From the NCBI RefSeq assembly GCF_002897375.1, contig NZ_BFAG01000008.1, positions 62,001 to 126,000 on the forward strand: 64,000 bases of DNA, read 5' to 3'. The position numbers and the translations under genes were made by a program. Shown here piece after piece: positions 49,822-61,016 of the stretch (positions are counted from its first letter, which is position 1; every line of letters begins with the position of its first letter). Source of the DNA: Deinococcus aerius. GTDB lineage: Bacteria; Deinococcota; Deinococci; Deinococcales; Deinococcaceae. A model generated the notes under the pieces. It searched no databases and was not told the origin of the DNA. It saw nothing but the letters and a program-made list of their open reading frames with translations.

Positions 49822-50880
49822 ATGCCGGAACCTCACTTTCAGCCGTCAGAGGGCGACGTGGCCGCACTCCGCACCCTGATCCTGGGCTTTCGCGTGACCC
49901 AACTGCTGCATGTGGCCGCCAAGCTCGGGGTCATGGCCGCCCTGGGGGATGGGCCGCTGCCCCCCGGTGCCCTGGCCGCGCGGGTTCACGCCCACCCCGG
50001 GGCCATCGCCCGCGTCCTGCGCGCCCTGACAAGCCTGGGCCTTCTGCGCTCCACCCCGGAGGGGGCCTACGAACTCACGCCCCGCGGGCACCTCCTGCGC
50101 CCGGGGGTGCCCGGCTCCCTGCACGGGTTCGCCCGGCTCTACGGGGAGGAGTGGCTGTGGCACGCCTACGGGAGGATGGATCACAGCGTCCGCACCGGCA
50201 CACCCGCCTTCGATGTGGTCCACGGCTGTTCCCTGTACGCCTACCTGGAGCGCGAGGAGGACGCCCGCACGGTCTTTCAGGACGCCATGACCAGCTTCTC
50301 GGCCCGGGAGGGCACGGCCATCCTGGAGGCCTACGACTTCACGGGGATCCGCGTGGTCGCGGATGTGGGGGGCGGGCATGGCGCCTTGCTGGCCGCGTTG
50401 CTGGGGGCGTACCCGGGGATGACGGGCGTGCTGCTCGAGGCCGAGCACGTCGTACACGAGGCCGTGCCCCTGCTGGAGGCGAGCGGCGTGGCCGGGCGCT
50501 GCACCCTGCTCCCGGGCGACTTCTTCGTCTCCGTCCCGGCGGGGGCCGACGCCTACGTCCTCAAGAGTGTGCTCCACAACTGGAAGGATGCGCGGGCCCT
50601 GGAGATCCTGGGGCGTTGCCGCGCGGCCATGGCCGACCACACGCGGCTCCTGGTGATCGAGCGGGTTGTGCCGACCGGCGACGGGGCGACTGGCAGCGAG
50701 GCGATGGGGGCGGCACTGTTCGACCTGGGCATGCTGGTGGTGCAGGGCGGCCTGGAGCGGACGGAGGCGGAGTACCGCGCCCTGCTGGAACGGGCGGGAT
50801 TCGCGCTGAGGACGGTCCTCCCGACCCGCTCGCCCCTCACCCTGCTGGAAGCCGTCCCGCAGAGTGGACCCTCCACCTGA
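49822..50880 (+). CDS. SAM-dependent O-methyltransferase
   Basis: 352 residues. N-terminal dimerisation/winged-helix domain (LGFRVTQLLHVAAKLGVMAAL, ALAARVHAHPGAIARVLRALTSLGLLRS) and a class I methyltransferase fold with motif I VVADVGGGHGALLAALL (~180) and YVLKSVLHNWKDARALEIL. The His in LHNW is the usual catalytic position of plant-type/polyketide O-methyltransferases. Start ATG 49822 behind AGGAGG. It sits 128 nt after the SARP-like gene; a secondary-metabolite or carotenoid-type substrate is possible but not shown. Confidence 0.85.
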   Translation: MPEPHFQPSEGDVAALRTLILGFRVTQLLHVAAKLGVMAALGDGPLPPGALAARVHAHPGAIARVLRALTSLGLLRSTPEGAYELTPRGHLLRPGVPGSLHGFARLYGEEWLWHAYGRMDHSVRTGTPAFDVVHGCSLYAYLEREEDARTVFQDAMTSFSAREGTAILEAYDFTGIRVVADVGGGHGALLAALLGAYPGMTGVLLEAEHVVHEAVPLLEASGVAGRCTLLPGDFFVSVPAGADAYVLKSVLHNWKDARALEILGRCRAAMADHTRLLVIERVVPTGDGATGSEAMGAALFDLGMLVVQGGLERTEAEYRALLERAGFALRTVLPTRSPLTLLEAVPQSGPST

Positions 50881-51058
50881 GCAGGCGGCGAGGATCAGCC
50901 GGGGGGCGGCGGTGCCCACAGGGTCCGCCGGGAAGGGCCGGTCGCCTCCCGGGCTCCCCTCCCCGACCCCGCTGGATACCCCCACACCCACCCTTCCTCA
51001 AGCCTCGCTAAGCGCTGTCCTCAGGGCGCGGGCGGGGCTTTCGTAGCATTCTGGGCCG

Positions 51059-51964
51059 ATGCCCGCGAGTCCCCGACGCCCCGCCCCCTCTTCCGTGTGG
51101 ACTCGCCTGGGCTGGCATCTTCGCACCCTGCTCGTGGTCGCCGGTCTGGTCTCGCTGGCCCGGCTGTGCGGGCAGGCCCTGGGGGCCGACTTCAGCGCCC
51201 AGTTCCCCTATCTCCCGTTCTTCTCCTTCATTGCCCTGTGCGCGTACCTGCGCCGGGGGTGGGGCGGCCTGTACGCCACCGCCCTGAGCGCCCTGCTGAT
51301 CCGCGTGGCCGACACGTCTTCCCCGGTCCCCGTGCTGTCCCTGACGGTCTTCGCGCTTCAGGGGCTGGTGATCACCGGCGTCATCGCCTCCCTGCACCTT
51401 CTCAACCGTCGCCTGGGGCAGAGTCTGGCCGAGCTGCGACAGGTCAACGCGGAGCTGGCCGAGGTTCAGGCGGAACTCAACGTCGCGGCGTTCAGCGACA
51501 CGCTCACCCATCTGGGCAACCGCCGCGCCTTCGAGGGCGACCTGGAAAGCTGCTACGCCGCCGTGCAGGCGGGGAACTTCGGGTTCTGCCTGGCCCTGCT
51601 GGACCTGGACGGGCTGAAACAGGTCAACGACACCCAGGGCCACCTGCGGGGCGACGCGCTGCTGCGGGCCTTTGCCTCCTCCCTGCAAAGCGCCCTCCCG
51701 TCCCAGGTGCGCCTCTACCGCTTCGGCGGCGACGAGTTCGCCGTGATCTGGCCCGAGCTGCCCGCCAGCGAGGTTCACCGGATCGTGCAGGCCGTGCGCA
51801 ACGCCGAGCATTTCACCCGGGACCTGGGATTTCCCCTGGTCGGCGCGAGCCTGGGCGTCGTCTGCGTGCCCGACGAGACCCGGACGGTCCTGGAAGCCCT
51901 GGAACTCGGGGACCGCCGCCTGTACGAGCAGAAGAATCTGCGCGGGCGAAGCCGGGTGGCCTGA
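51059..51964 (+). CDS. Membrane-anchored diguanylate cyclase (GGDEF)
   Basis: 301 residues. About four or five hydrophobic segments (~20-130), a short coiled coil (LAELRQVNAELAEVQAELN), then a GGDEF domain with DTLTHLGNRRAFE, LDLDGLKQVND and an intact active site RFGGDEFAV (~225). It should make cyclic-di-GMP. No RxxD inhibitory site is evident. Start ATG at 51059 with TAGCAT (51043-51048) 10 nt upstream and no Shine-Dalgarno: leaderless type. Confidence 0.9.
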   Translation: MPASPRRPAPSSVWTRLGWHLRTLLVVAGLVSLARLCGQALGADFSAQFPYLPFFSFIALCAYLRRGWGGLYATALSALLIRVADTSSPVPVLSLTVFALQGLVITGVIASLHLLNRRLGQSLAELRQVNAELAEVQAELNVAAFSDTLTHLGNRRAFEGDLESCYAAVQAGNFGFCLALLDLDGLKQVNDTQGHLRGDALLRAFASSLQSALPSQVRLYRFGGDEFAVIWPELPASEVHRIVQAVRNAEHFTRDLGFPLVGASLGVVCVPDETRTVLEALELGDRRLYEQKNLRGRSRVA

Positions 51965-52057
51965 CGCGCCCCCAGCCGCCCATCACGGCGGGACCGGGAG
52001 GGCGCCCACCGGGAACCGGCACCCGTGGTGGTTGAGGAACTCGCGGCCAAGAAAAAG

Positions 52058-52075
52058 GCACCCCGGGTGGGGTGC
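52058..52075 (-). terminator. Terminator of the HU gene
   Basis: Stem GCACCCC / GGGGTGC, loop of 4, followed on the minus strand by TTTTT (52052-52056). Confidence 0.85.
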
Positions 52076-52096
52076 GCGGGTCTGCTCGGTGCGGGC

Positions 52097-52863
<767 letters not shown>

Positions 52864-53313
52864 TCAGGAGTTCACCGGCGGCGCCGCCGATTCGGGGGCG
52901 GTCAATTGCCGCATCAGGCTGGCCGTGTCCATGAGGTGCCACAGGTCGGTGTTCTTGCCGTCCTGCCAGCGCAGGAAGTGCATGTGGCGCATTTTGATCC
53001 TCCTGCCGGTGGGCGGCAGGTTCCGGAAAGGTCCAATGTCATACACGCCGAGGTGGGTGCCGGTCATGGTGGAGTGGAAGGCGACGATGTCGCCCTCTGC
53101 AAGCACGTGATGCACCTCGAAATGCAGGTCGGGAAAGGCCCGGCGCATCATGGGGACGACTTCCTTGAGGTGGCTCAGCATGTCGGTGCCGGGAGCCTCC
53201 TGATGGTCGACCCCCCGCGCGGGCATCACCTCGTCGAAGACGGAGACGTCACCCTGGTTAAAGGCGCGTTCAAGGGTCTGCAACGCCAGCTTCCGGTTAA
53301 GCTCTGCCGACAT
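52864..53313 (-). CDS. SnoaL-like polyketide cyclase/ester cyclase family protein
   Basis: 149 residues, alpha+beta cone fold: NRKLALQTLERAFNQGDVSVFDEVM, HLKEVVPMMRRAFPDLHFEVHHVLAEGDIVAFHSTMTGTH, PTGRRIKMRHMHFLRW and LWHLMDTASLMRQL. Members act on small hydrophobic substrates but most are uncharacterised. Start ATG 53313 behind GGAGGG. Divergent from the TetR gene across a shared operator, so it is the probable regulated target. Confidence 0.82.
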   Translation of the reverse strand: MSAELNRKLALQTLERAFNQGDVSVFDEVMPARGVDHQEAPGTDMLSHLKEVVPMMRRAFPDLHFEVHHVLAEGDIVAFHSTMTGTHLGVYDIGPFRNLPPTGRRIKMRHMHFLRWQDGKNTDLWHLMDTASLMRQLTAPESAAPPVNS

Positions 53314-53328
53314 ACCTTCCCTCCATTC

Positions 53329-53347
53329 GATGTAGTGAAACTACATC
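53329..53347. promoter_or_regulatory. TetR operator
   Basis: 19-bp inverted repeat GATGTAGTGAAACTACATC (8-bp arms, 3-nt centre) midway between the divergent SnoaL-like and TetR genes; it overlaps the -35 region of tetR (-10 TATACT at 53357-53362). Confidence 0.75.
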
Positions 53348-53356
53348 CAACACTGT

Positions 53357-53362
53357 TATACT
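53357..53362 (+). promoter_or_regulatory. -10 box of the TetR gene (leaderless type)
   Basis: TATACT, 7 nt before the ATG at 53370, with no Shine-Dalgarno between them. Confidence 0.65.
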
Positions 53363-53369
53363 CTTGTGC

Positions 53370-54047
53370 ATGAGCAGCGTCAAGGCCGAACCCCAGCTCA
53401 CCCACCGCCAGCGCCAGGCACTCGCCACCCAGGGGCTCATCGTCGATGCGGCCCGCGCCCTGTTTCTGCAACGTGGTTATGCGGCCACCACCATCGACGA
53501 CATCGCGCGTGGGGCCGGAGTGGCGGTCAGCACGGTCTACAGCGTCTTCGGAAACAAGCGGGGCATCTTCCGCGCCATCCGGGAAGCGTGGCACCAGACC
53601 TCACGGCAACGCGACCTGACGCAGGAAGCGCTGATGCAGGAGGAGCCCGCGCGGCGCCTGGAACTCATGGCCCACCTCACCCGGCGGCAGTGGGAAACGG
53701 GGGCCGAGATGGTGCAGATCTACCAGAGCGCTGCCAAAAGCGACCCCGAGGCAAACGCCGAACTGCAACGGGCCCTCGCGGGACGCCGTTCGGGCCAGCG
53801 GCACTTCATCGAGAAAAGTGCCCACATGCTTCGCCCGGGGCTGGGCGTGGAGCGCGCCTCGGCGGTATTGCAGGCCCTGACGCTCTTCGAGGTGTACCGG
53901 GAACTCGTCGGTGAGGCGGGCTGGACCCCTGACGAGTACGAGGTCTGGCTGGCACGTACCCTCCAGCAGCAACTGCTTCCCCAGCCCTCTGACGCAGCCG
54001 CCGCACGCCCAGGTCGGGGGCGAACTCGGACTCCGCCCTCTCGTTGA
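53370..54047 (+). CDS. TetR family transcriptional regulator
   Basis: 225 residues. N-terminal DNA-binding domain (IVDAARALFLQRGYAATTIDDIARGAGVAVSTVYSVFGNKRGIFRA, ~24-70) is typical; the C-terminal ligand domain (~75-200) is not assignable to a ligand. Start ATG 53370 is favoured over a TTG two codons upstream because of the -10 spacing. Likely represses itself and the SnoaL-like gene through the operator at 53329. Confidence 0.92.
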   Translation: MSSVKAEPQLTHRQRQALATQGLIVDAARALFLQRGYAATTIDDIARGAGVAVSTVYSVFGNKRGIFRAIREAWHQTSRQRDLTQEALMQEEPARRLELMAHLTRRQWETGAEMVQIYQSAAKSDPEANAELQRALAGRRSGQRHFIEKSAHMLRPGLGVERASAVLQALTLFEVYRELVGEAGWTPDEYEVWLARTLQQQLLPQPSDAAAARPGRGRTRTPPSR

Positions 54048-54416
54048 TGCCCGCATGGCAAAGATCGGCGGGGGTCCCGGCGGGCAGCACCGGGGTTTGC
54101 TCGTCACGTGACGAGCAGGCGGAGATCCCTGGCAGGGTTCCCCCGAGGTCGCTCTCCGTAAGGAGCCTCCCAGAACGTTACGGTGAGGTGAATAGGGACG
54201 GGGGCGGCGTGAGCGCCCTCGCCACCCGGAGGGCTCTACGAAGCACCCCTCACAGCAGGAGTAAGACAGGGATGCCCTTAACACCAAGGGAGAACTTTCA
54301 CAAGTAGGCTTCGTCCTACCTGGACTCACAAGATCAACCCTACACTGCTCCCCGCACTAGCTCTGCCGCCAGTGCAGACGCCTGGAAAGACGCTGCGAGC
54401 GTGTTAGCGTCCGGGG
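54048..54416. other. Intergenic region with parS site 1
   Basis: 369 nt. It holds a parS site (54098-54117) and small hairpins CCCTT / AAGGG (near 54275) and GTAGG / CCTAC (near 54310). A TAGCGT box (54405-54410) lies 6 nt before the DsbA-like ATG. No gene seen. Confidence 0.55.
54098..54117. other. parS site 1
   Basis: Perfect 20-bp palindrome TGCTCGTCACGTGACGAGCA, identical to the copies at 57162 and 58869 that flank parAB. Confidence 0.85.
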
Positions 54417-55052
54417 ATGGCGGCTTCGCGGACCACGTCTACCGACCTTTATTTCGATTTTCTGTGCCCTTTCGCGTGGCGCGGGGTGGAACTCGCCCAC
54501 GTGCTGCGGCGGGAGCAGGGGCTTTCCTTCCACCTGCGGCACTTCTCGCTCGTGCAGGGCAACCACCCCACGAACCCGGATCGCCGGGCCCCGACGCGGT
54601 GGTCGCATGAGCAGGGGGCCGGGGAGGGCAGCCCGTCCCAGCAGGCCAGCCTGCGCGCCTTCCTCGCCGCTCAGGCGGCGGCGCGCCAGGGGGAGGAGAC
54701 CGCCTGGGCCTTCACACCGGTCCTCCTGCGGGCGAGACACGAGCGCGGGGGGGAACTGGACGGGGAGACTATTCGCGCTTCGGGTGGGGAGGCCGGGCTG
54801 GACCTGACCCGCTTCGAGGCGGACCTCGCCGACGACGCGGCGCTGAGGACGGCCCTCGCCGACGACCTGCGTGAGGCGGCGGCCCTGAAGGTGTTCGGCA
54901 CCCCCACCTTCGTGTTGCCGCATGGCCGCGCGGCCTACCTGCGCTTCTCGCGGCTGATCCGGGAGGGCGCCGAGGCCCAGGCCCTCTGGGGGGTGTACGG
55001 CGAGGTGCTGCACTCAGGGGCGGGCATCGAGACGATCAAGCGGCCCCGCTGA
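54417..55052 (+). CDS. DsbA-family (FrnE/2-hydroxychromene isomerase-like) thioredoxin-fold protein
   Basis: 211 residues. The N-terminal strand and active site read LYFDFLCPFAWRG, that is Cys-Pro-Phe-Ala with the second Cys of CxxC missing; the cis-Pro loop VFGTPTFVLP (~160) is present. Helical insertion between. No signal peptide, so cytoplasmic. Loss of the resolving Cys points to isomerase- or transferase-type chemistry rather than disulfide exchange. Convergent with repA. Confidence 0.82.
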   Translation: MAASRTTSTDLYFDFLCPFAWRGVELAHVLRREQGLSFHLRHFSLVQGNHPTNPDRRAPTRWSHEQGAGEGSPSQQASLRAFLAAQAAARQGEETAWAFTPVLLRARHERGGELDGETIRASGGEAGLDLTRFEADLADDAALRTALADDLREAAALKVFGTPTFVLPHGRAAYLRFSRLIREGAEAQALWGVYGEVLHSGAGIETIKRPR

Positions 55053-55060
55053 GCCGTCCC

Positions 55061-56470
<1,410 letters not shown>

Positions 56471-56545
56471 GATCACCCCTTGTTTGTTGTTTTTTAGATC
56501 TTTTTATCTTTTAAAAGAATATATGTTGTCAACAACAAGCGCCGG
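56471..56545. other. AT-rich region between repA and the iterons
   Basis: About 75 nt unusually rich in A/T for this DNA (runs such as GTTTGTTGTTTTTTAG and TTTTAAAAG), with arms TGTTGT / ACAACA at 56524-56537. It is the probable unwinding element and carries the repA promoter. It opens a 742-nt gene-free stretch (56471-57212) taken up by the origin. Confidence 0.6.
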
Positions 56546-56573
56546 GGCGCCGCGCGTGCTGGACGATGTTTTA

Positions 56574-56925
<352 letters not shown>

Positions 56926-57121
56926 CCCCTTTTTGCTGTCTCCAGCAGAAACTTTAGCGCTGCTTCTGTGAATAACCCGCATAATCATTGCTGCTTCTGG
57001 TCCTCTCGCGAGCGGGGAGGGCTGGAAGTAGTGTTGCCCCCTCCATCTCCCCAGCCTTGACGCTTCCGCCCACCGCTTGAGTCCTGGTTTGGCAGCGGCG
57101 GCTCGGCCCGTCTGTTCAAAA

Positions 57122-57140
57122 TGGCGCAAGTTGTCCGACA
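57122..57140 (+). repeat. Outlying eleventh iteron
   Basis: TGGCGCAAGTTGTCCGACA, two changes from the consensus, 200 bp beyond the array and 22 bp before parS site 2. Confidence 0.8.
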
Positions 57141-57161
57141 CCGCACACTCCTGCTTCCCCC

Positions 57162-57181
57162 TGCTCGTCACGTGACGAGCA
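57162..57181. other. parS site 2, upstream of parA
   Basis: Same 20-bp palindrome, ending 18 bp before the parA -10 box, where ParB binding could also repress parAB. Confidence 0.88.
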
Positions 57182-57212
57182 AAGGGAGCCTCTTGCATGT
57201 AGGCTGGGAGAA

Positions 57213-57989
57213 ATGCGGACGCTGACGTTCTTCAATCACGCGGGAGGGGTCATGAAGTCCAGCCTGACCCGCGACGTGGGCCACACGTTCTCGCAGGCCG
57301 GACTGCGCGTGCTGCTCGTGGACCTCGACCCGCAGGCCAACCTGACCGATTGGCTGGGAGTGTCGGGCGTCACGCGTGAGCAGACGGTGTACGACACGGC
57401 GACGCGCGGCGAGCCTCTCCCCTCCCCCACCCCGGCGCACGGCCTGGACCTGATCCCGAGCGACGTGTCCCTGGCCCTGGCGGAGGGGCAGATGATGGGC
57501 GTGGTCGGCGCGCACCTGCACCTGCGGCAGGCGCTGCAACTCGTGACGAGCCAGTACGACGTGGTGTTGATCGACAGCCCGCCCAGCCTGGGGCAACTCT
57601 CGATCCTGGGGGCGCTGGCGGCGGACCATCTGGTGGTCCCCGTCCCCACCCGGCAGAAGGGGATGAATGCGCTGGCAGGCCTCTCGGAGGCGATGGCGAC
57701 CTACCGCAAGCTGCGGCCCGACCTGACGGTGGCGCTGTATGTGCCCACCCTGTACGACGCGCGGCGCTCGCACGACCGCGAGGCGCTGGCCGCTCTTCAG
57801 GGAATGCTGCGGCCCCTTTCCAGCCCGATTCCCGATCGGGGGGCGGTGTGGAACGACAGCGCGAGCGCCGGTCAACCCGTGGGCGTGTACGCGCCGGGCT
57901 CCCCGGTGCATCAGGACGTGCTGCGGGTGGCGGCGGAGATCGCGCGGGCGGCGCACCTGAACGTGCAGATTCCCGGGGTGAAGGCATGA
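57213..57989 (+). CDS. parA: ParA-family partition ATPase with altered Walker A
   Basis: 258 residues. Segregates the replicon with ParB/parS. The Walker A segment reads [17 protein letters not shown] where the family has KGGVGKTS: the P-loop Lys is kept, but Gly is Met, Thr is Ser and the first Lys is absent. Other motifs are normal ([44 protein letters not shown]). Start ATG 57213 has TAGGCT (57200-57205) 7 nt upstream, leaderless type. Stop overlaps parB (ATGA). Confidence 0.9.
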   Translation: MRTLTFFNHAGGVMKSSLTRDVGHTFSQAGLRVLLVDLDPQANLTDWLGVSGVTREQTVYDTATRGEPLPSPTPAHGLDLIPSDVSLALAEGQMMGVVGAHLHLRQALQLVTSQYDVVLIDSPPSLGQLSILGALAADHLVVPVPTRQKGMNALAGLSEAMATYRKLRPDLTVALYVPTLYDARRSHDREALAALQGMLRPLSSPIPDRGAVWNDSASAGQPVGVYAPGSPVHQDVLRVAAEIARAAHLNVQIPGVKA

Positions 57990-58861
57990 GCCGCAAGGCG
58001 CGCCCCGCCATCGGTGCCCGGCTCACCGGGCTGGTCGAGGGTGTGGAGGCGCTCGGCCAGCCTGCCGCGACCACCCTGCCCGTGGCGGACCTCCAGCCGG
58101 GGGCCTTTCAGCCGCGCGTCCACTTCTCCCCCGAGGGGCTGGAGGAACTGGCCCGCAGCGTGCGCGAGCAGGGCATCCTCCAGCCTCTCCTGGTGCGGCC
58201 ACTGGGGAACGGTCGGTACGAGATCGTGGCGGGGGAACGGCGCTGGCGGGCCGCGCGGATTGCCGGGCTGACCGAGGTGCCCGTGCTGCTGCGCGACCTC
58301 ACCGACGCGCAGGCGCAGCTTGCCGCCGCCGTGGAGAACCTGCAACGCGAGGACCTGAACGTGCTGGAGGAGGTGCGCGCCCGCCTTCAGGTTGCGGCCT
58401 CGACCCTGGGCGTCCCCGCGAGTGAGGCCGTCGCGCGGCTCTTCGCCCTCGACCGCAGGCCCGAGGAGGACCCCGAGGCCGTCGCCCGGCTCGACGCCAT
58501 GTTCAGCGCCCTGGGGCGGGAAACCTGGCGCAGCTTCGTGAAGAACCGCGCCGCCGTCCTTAACCTCCCTGGGGACGTGCAGGAGGCCGTGCGCGAGGGG
58601 CTGGACTACCGCAAGGCACTCGTGGTCGGGCGGGTGACGGACCCGGAGCGGCGGGCCGAGCTGCTGCGGGCGGCGAGTGAGGGTGCAACGGTCCAGGCGC
58701 TGCGCGAACAGGTCTCCCCTCCCCCACAGGACGCCGACCCCGTACAACTGGTCGCGCGCCGCCTCGTCGACCGCCGGACGCTGGCCAGGCTCGACGCCGC
58801 CCGTCGCCGCAAGGTCGAAAAGCTCCTCCAGCAGATCAGCGAGCTTCTGGACTCGGCCTGA
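57986..58861 (+). CDS. parB: ParB-family partition protein
   Basis: 291 residues. N-terminal CTPase/ParB domain: [52 protein letters not shown] (~77-95), [18 protein letters not shown]; central helix-turn-helix region [28 protein letters not shown] and a helical C-terminal dimerisation part. Coupled to parA by a 4-nt overlap. Confidence 0.93.
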   Translation: MSRKARPAIGARLTGLVEGVEALGQPAATTLPVADLQPGAFQPRVHFSPEGLEELARSVREQGILQPLLVRPLGNGRYEIVAGERRWRAARIAGLTEVPVLLRDLTDAQAQLAAAVENLQREDLNVLEEVRARLQVAASTLGVPASEAVARLFALDRRPEEDPEAVARLDAMFSALGRETWRSFVKNRAAVLNLPGDVQEAVREGLDYRKALVVGRVTDPERRAELLRAASEGATVQALREQVSPPPQDADPVQLVARRLVDRRTLARLDAARRRKVEKLLQQISELLDSA

Positions 58862-58863
58862 AC

Positions 58864-59544
58864 CTATCTGCTCGTCACGTGACGAGCAACCTGCTCATGG
58901 CGCCCCGCCCGTCGCCTGACCTGCCCGGGAGTGACCGGACTTCCGTGGCCGGGCAGGATGACGGTCAGGTCCAGTCGCCCAATCAGGCGCAGGGTGTCCA
59001 CCGCCACCCCGTGGTCCTCGTTGTAGGCAGCCCGGGGAAGGTGCGCTCCGTGTCGCCCACCGATCGCGGCGTCCCCGGCGAGCAGCACGCCGTCCCGCAG
59101 CAGGCCGATCTGCCCGGAGGTGTGGCCGGGGAGGTGAATAACCTCCCAGCCCATGAGCTGCTCGCCGGGGTGGGCGGACTGGAGGGCGGAGGCGGGAGCC
59201 TTGGGGTGCAGCCGCGAAAGGAAACCACCCAGGTCCGGGCGACCCGCCGGGTAGGACAGGCGGTGTTCCTCCCCGGTCAGCAGACCATGCTCGTCCGGGT
59301 GGGCCAGGACAGGAATGCCGAGGCGCGCGGCGAGGAACGCCCCGCCCGTGTGGTCGACGTGGTGATGGGTGAGCAGCAGCGCGTCGGGCCGAAAGGCCCG
59401 CAACAGACGGGCAAAGCGGGGCGCGTGGGGGAGGGCTCCGGCGTCCACGACGAGCCGCCCTTCCGTCGTTTCGAGCAGGTAGACGTTCGCGTACAACCTG
59501 GAAACCCCGACATTGACCCTGCTCCCGGGAGGGGCCGGGCTCAC
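58864..59544 (-). CDS. MBL-fold metallo-hydrolase
   Basis: 226 residues. All metallo-beta-lactamase motifs: [13 protein letters not shown] (~55), [23 protein letters not shown] and LPGHGSPV. Glyoxalase II-like size, but substrate unknown. Start GTG 59544 overlaps the upstream stop (GTGA); the conserved fold begins a few residues later ([16 protein letters not shown]). Its 3' end contains parS site 3, so its last seven codons are constrained by the partition site. Confidence 0.87.
   Translation of the reverse strand: MSPAPPGSRVNVGVSRLYANVYLLETTEGRLVVDAGALPHAPRFARLLRAFRPDALLLTHHHVDHTGGAFLAARLGIPVLAHPDEHGLLTGEEHRLSYPAGRPDLGGFLSRLHPKAPASALQSAHPGEQLMGWEVIHLPGHTSGQIGLLRDGVLLAGDAAIGGRHGAHLPRAAYNEDHGVAVDTLRLIGRLDLTVILPGHGSPVTPGQVRRRAGRHEQVARHVTSR
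58869..58888. other. parS site 3, inside the MBL gene
   Basis: Third identical TGCTCGTCACGTGACGAGCA, 8 nt after parB. It lies within the last codons of the minus-strand MBL-fold gene and encodes its C-terminal ARHVTSR. Confidence 0.88.
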
Positions 59545-60248
59545 TCGTCCTCGTCGATGGAGGATTCGAGGCGGGCCAGGGCGGCGCCGACGACCGGGCC
59601 TTCCCCCGGAGTCACTGCGTAGTCGCACAGGGCGAGGAAGGCGGCGTCCGAGGCCCAGGCGCTCACGCCCAGGGTCAGGTCCGCGTCCTCAAGCTGAGAC
59701 AGGACGTAGTTCACGGCGCTCTCGGGGTTCACCTCGCGGGGGAGCAGGGTGAGGGTTCCCCCCTCCCCGATCAGGCGCAGCTCTCCCCGGAAAGGCCCCT
59801 CGTCCAGCCAGGTGCGCCACTCGCGCTCGGCGGCGCTCAAGGCATGTTCCACGCCGTGGGGATGGCGCACGGTCACCATCAGCGGGAGGCCCTGGCGCTC
59901 GTGCAGTTCGGCCTCGGTGCCCAGTTGTCCCAGCCAGCCGATATGCTGAGCAGCCTGGAAGGCGAGCCGCAACGCCCCCTCACGCTCGCGCAGCGTCTCC
60001 AGGGTCAGGCGGCGCCAGGCGGGGTCCTCCTCGCCGTCGGGGGTCAGGACGACGGCGCCGTGCCGCAGCACCTGCCAGGAGGTGAAGGCCGCCGGAATGT
60101 CGAGCACTCCCTCCTCGTCCAGGGCGGTCACGGGGATGAGTTCGGCACCGGACAGCAGGGCCGCGAGGGCAGCCTGGGCGGGCCGCACCTCCTCCGACGG
60201 GTCGTTCGGGACCAGCACGCCCGCCGGGTTCACGAAGGCAACGATCAT
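59541..60248 (-). CDS. HAD-like protein with degenerate motif I
   Basis: 235 residues resembling Cof/sucrose-phosphatase-type HAD proteins: opening [16 protein letters not shown] where DxDGTL is expected, [13 protein letters not shown], then [34 protein letters not shown] in the place of the GDxxND motif. Without the nucleophile Asp it is probably not an active phosphatase. Start ATG 60248, TAGAGT (60255-60260) 6 nt upstream, leaderless type. Coupled to the MBL gene. Assignment rests on fold-like pattern only. Confidence 0.55.
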   Translation of the reverse strand: MIVAFVNPAGVLVPNDPSEEVRPAQAALAALLSGAELIPVTALDEEGVLDIPAAFTSWQVLRHGAVVLTPDGEEDPAWRRLTLETLREREGALRLAFQAAQHIGWLGQLGTEAELHERQGLPLMVTVRHPHGVEHALSAAEREWRTWLDEGPFRGELRLIGEGGTLTLLPREVNPESAVNYVLSQLEDADLTLGVSAWASDAAFLALCDYAVTPGEGPVVGAALARLESSIDEDE

Positions 60249-60299
60249 GCCCGCACTCTAGAGCGCGGGCACGGCGGGAAAAGGGTGGGGGAGACGGCG

Positions 60300-61016
60300 C
60301 TATCCCCCCAGGTAGCTCGCCCCCAGTTCGGGGTTCCGGGCGAGTTCGGCGGCGGGGCCGTGCAGCCGCACCTGGCCGGTCTCCAGCACGTACGCCTCGT
60401 CGCTGATGGCGAGGCTGGCCCGGGCGTTCTGCTCGACGAGGAGCACCGTGACGCCCTCGGCCCGCAGGCCCCGCACGATGCCCAGGATGTCGCGCACGAT
60501 GAGGGGGGCCAGCCCCAGCGAGGGCTCGTCGAGCAGGAGCAGCCTGGGCTTACCCATCAGCGCCCGGCCGATGGCGAGCATCTGCTGCTCCCCGCCGGAT
60601 AAGGTGCCCGCGAGCTGGCGGCGGCGCTCGGCCAGGCGGGGAAAGCGGGTGTAGACCTCCTCCAGCTCCCGGCGCCAGTTCTCCCGGCGGCGGCTGTACG
60701 CCCCGAGCTGGAGGTTGTCCGCCACCGTCATGGAGGCAAAGAGGTCCCGGCGCTCGGGCACCAGGCTGATTCCGCGCGCCACCCGGCCCTCCAGCGGCAC
60801 CCCGCGCAGGGACTCGCCCCCGTAGGTGATCTCCCCGCTGGACGGCAGCACGCCCATGATGGAATTCATCAGCGTGGTCTTGCCCGCCCCGTTCGCGCCG
60901 ATCACGCTGACGATGTGCCCGGCGGGCACCCGGACGCTCACGCCCGACAGGGCCTCCACCCGCCCGTACCGGGTGTGCAGGTCGCGCACGTCGAGCAGGA
61001 GGGGGGAGGCCGTCAC
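60300..61016 (-). CDS. livF: Branched-chain amino acid-type ABC transporter ATPase (LivF)
   Basis: 238 residues. Walker [17 protein letters not shown] (~40), signature [16 protein letters not shown], Walker [15 protein letters not shown], switch His in [14 protein letters not shown] VTVLLVEQN. Start overlaps the end of the fused livM-livG gene (ATGA). Ligand could be branched-chain amino acids or an amide/urea; the substrate-binding protein gene is not in view. Confidence 0.93.
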   Translation of the reverse strand: MTASPLLLDVRDLHTRYGRVEALSGVSVRVPAGHIVSVIGANGAGKTTLMNSIMGVLPSSGEITYGGESLRGVPLEGRVARGISLVPERRDLFASMTVADNLQLGAYSRRRENWRRELEEVYTRFPRLAERRRQLAGTLSGGEQQMLAIGRALMGKPRLLLLDEPSLGLAPLIVRDILGIVRGLRAEGVTVLLVEQNARASLAISDEAYVLETGQVRLHGPAAELARNPELGASYLGG

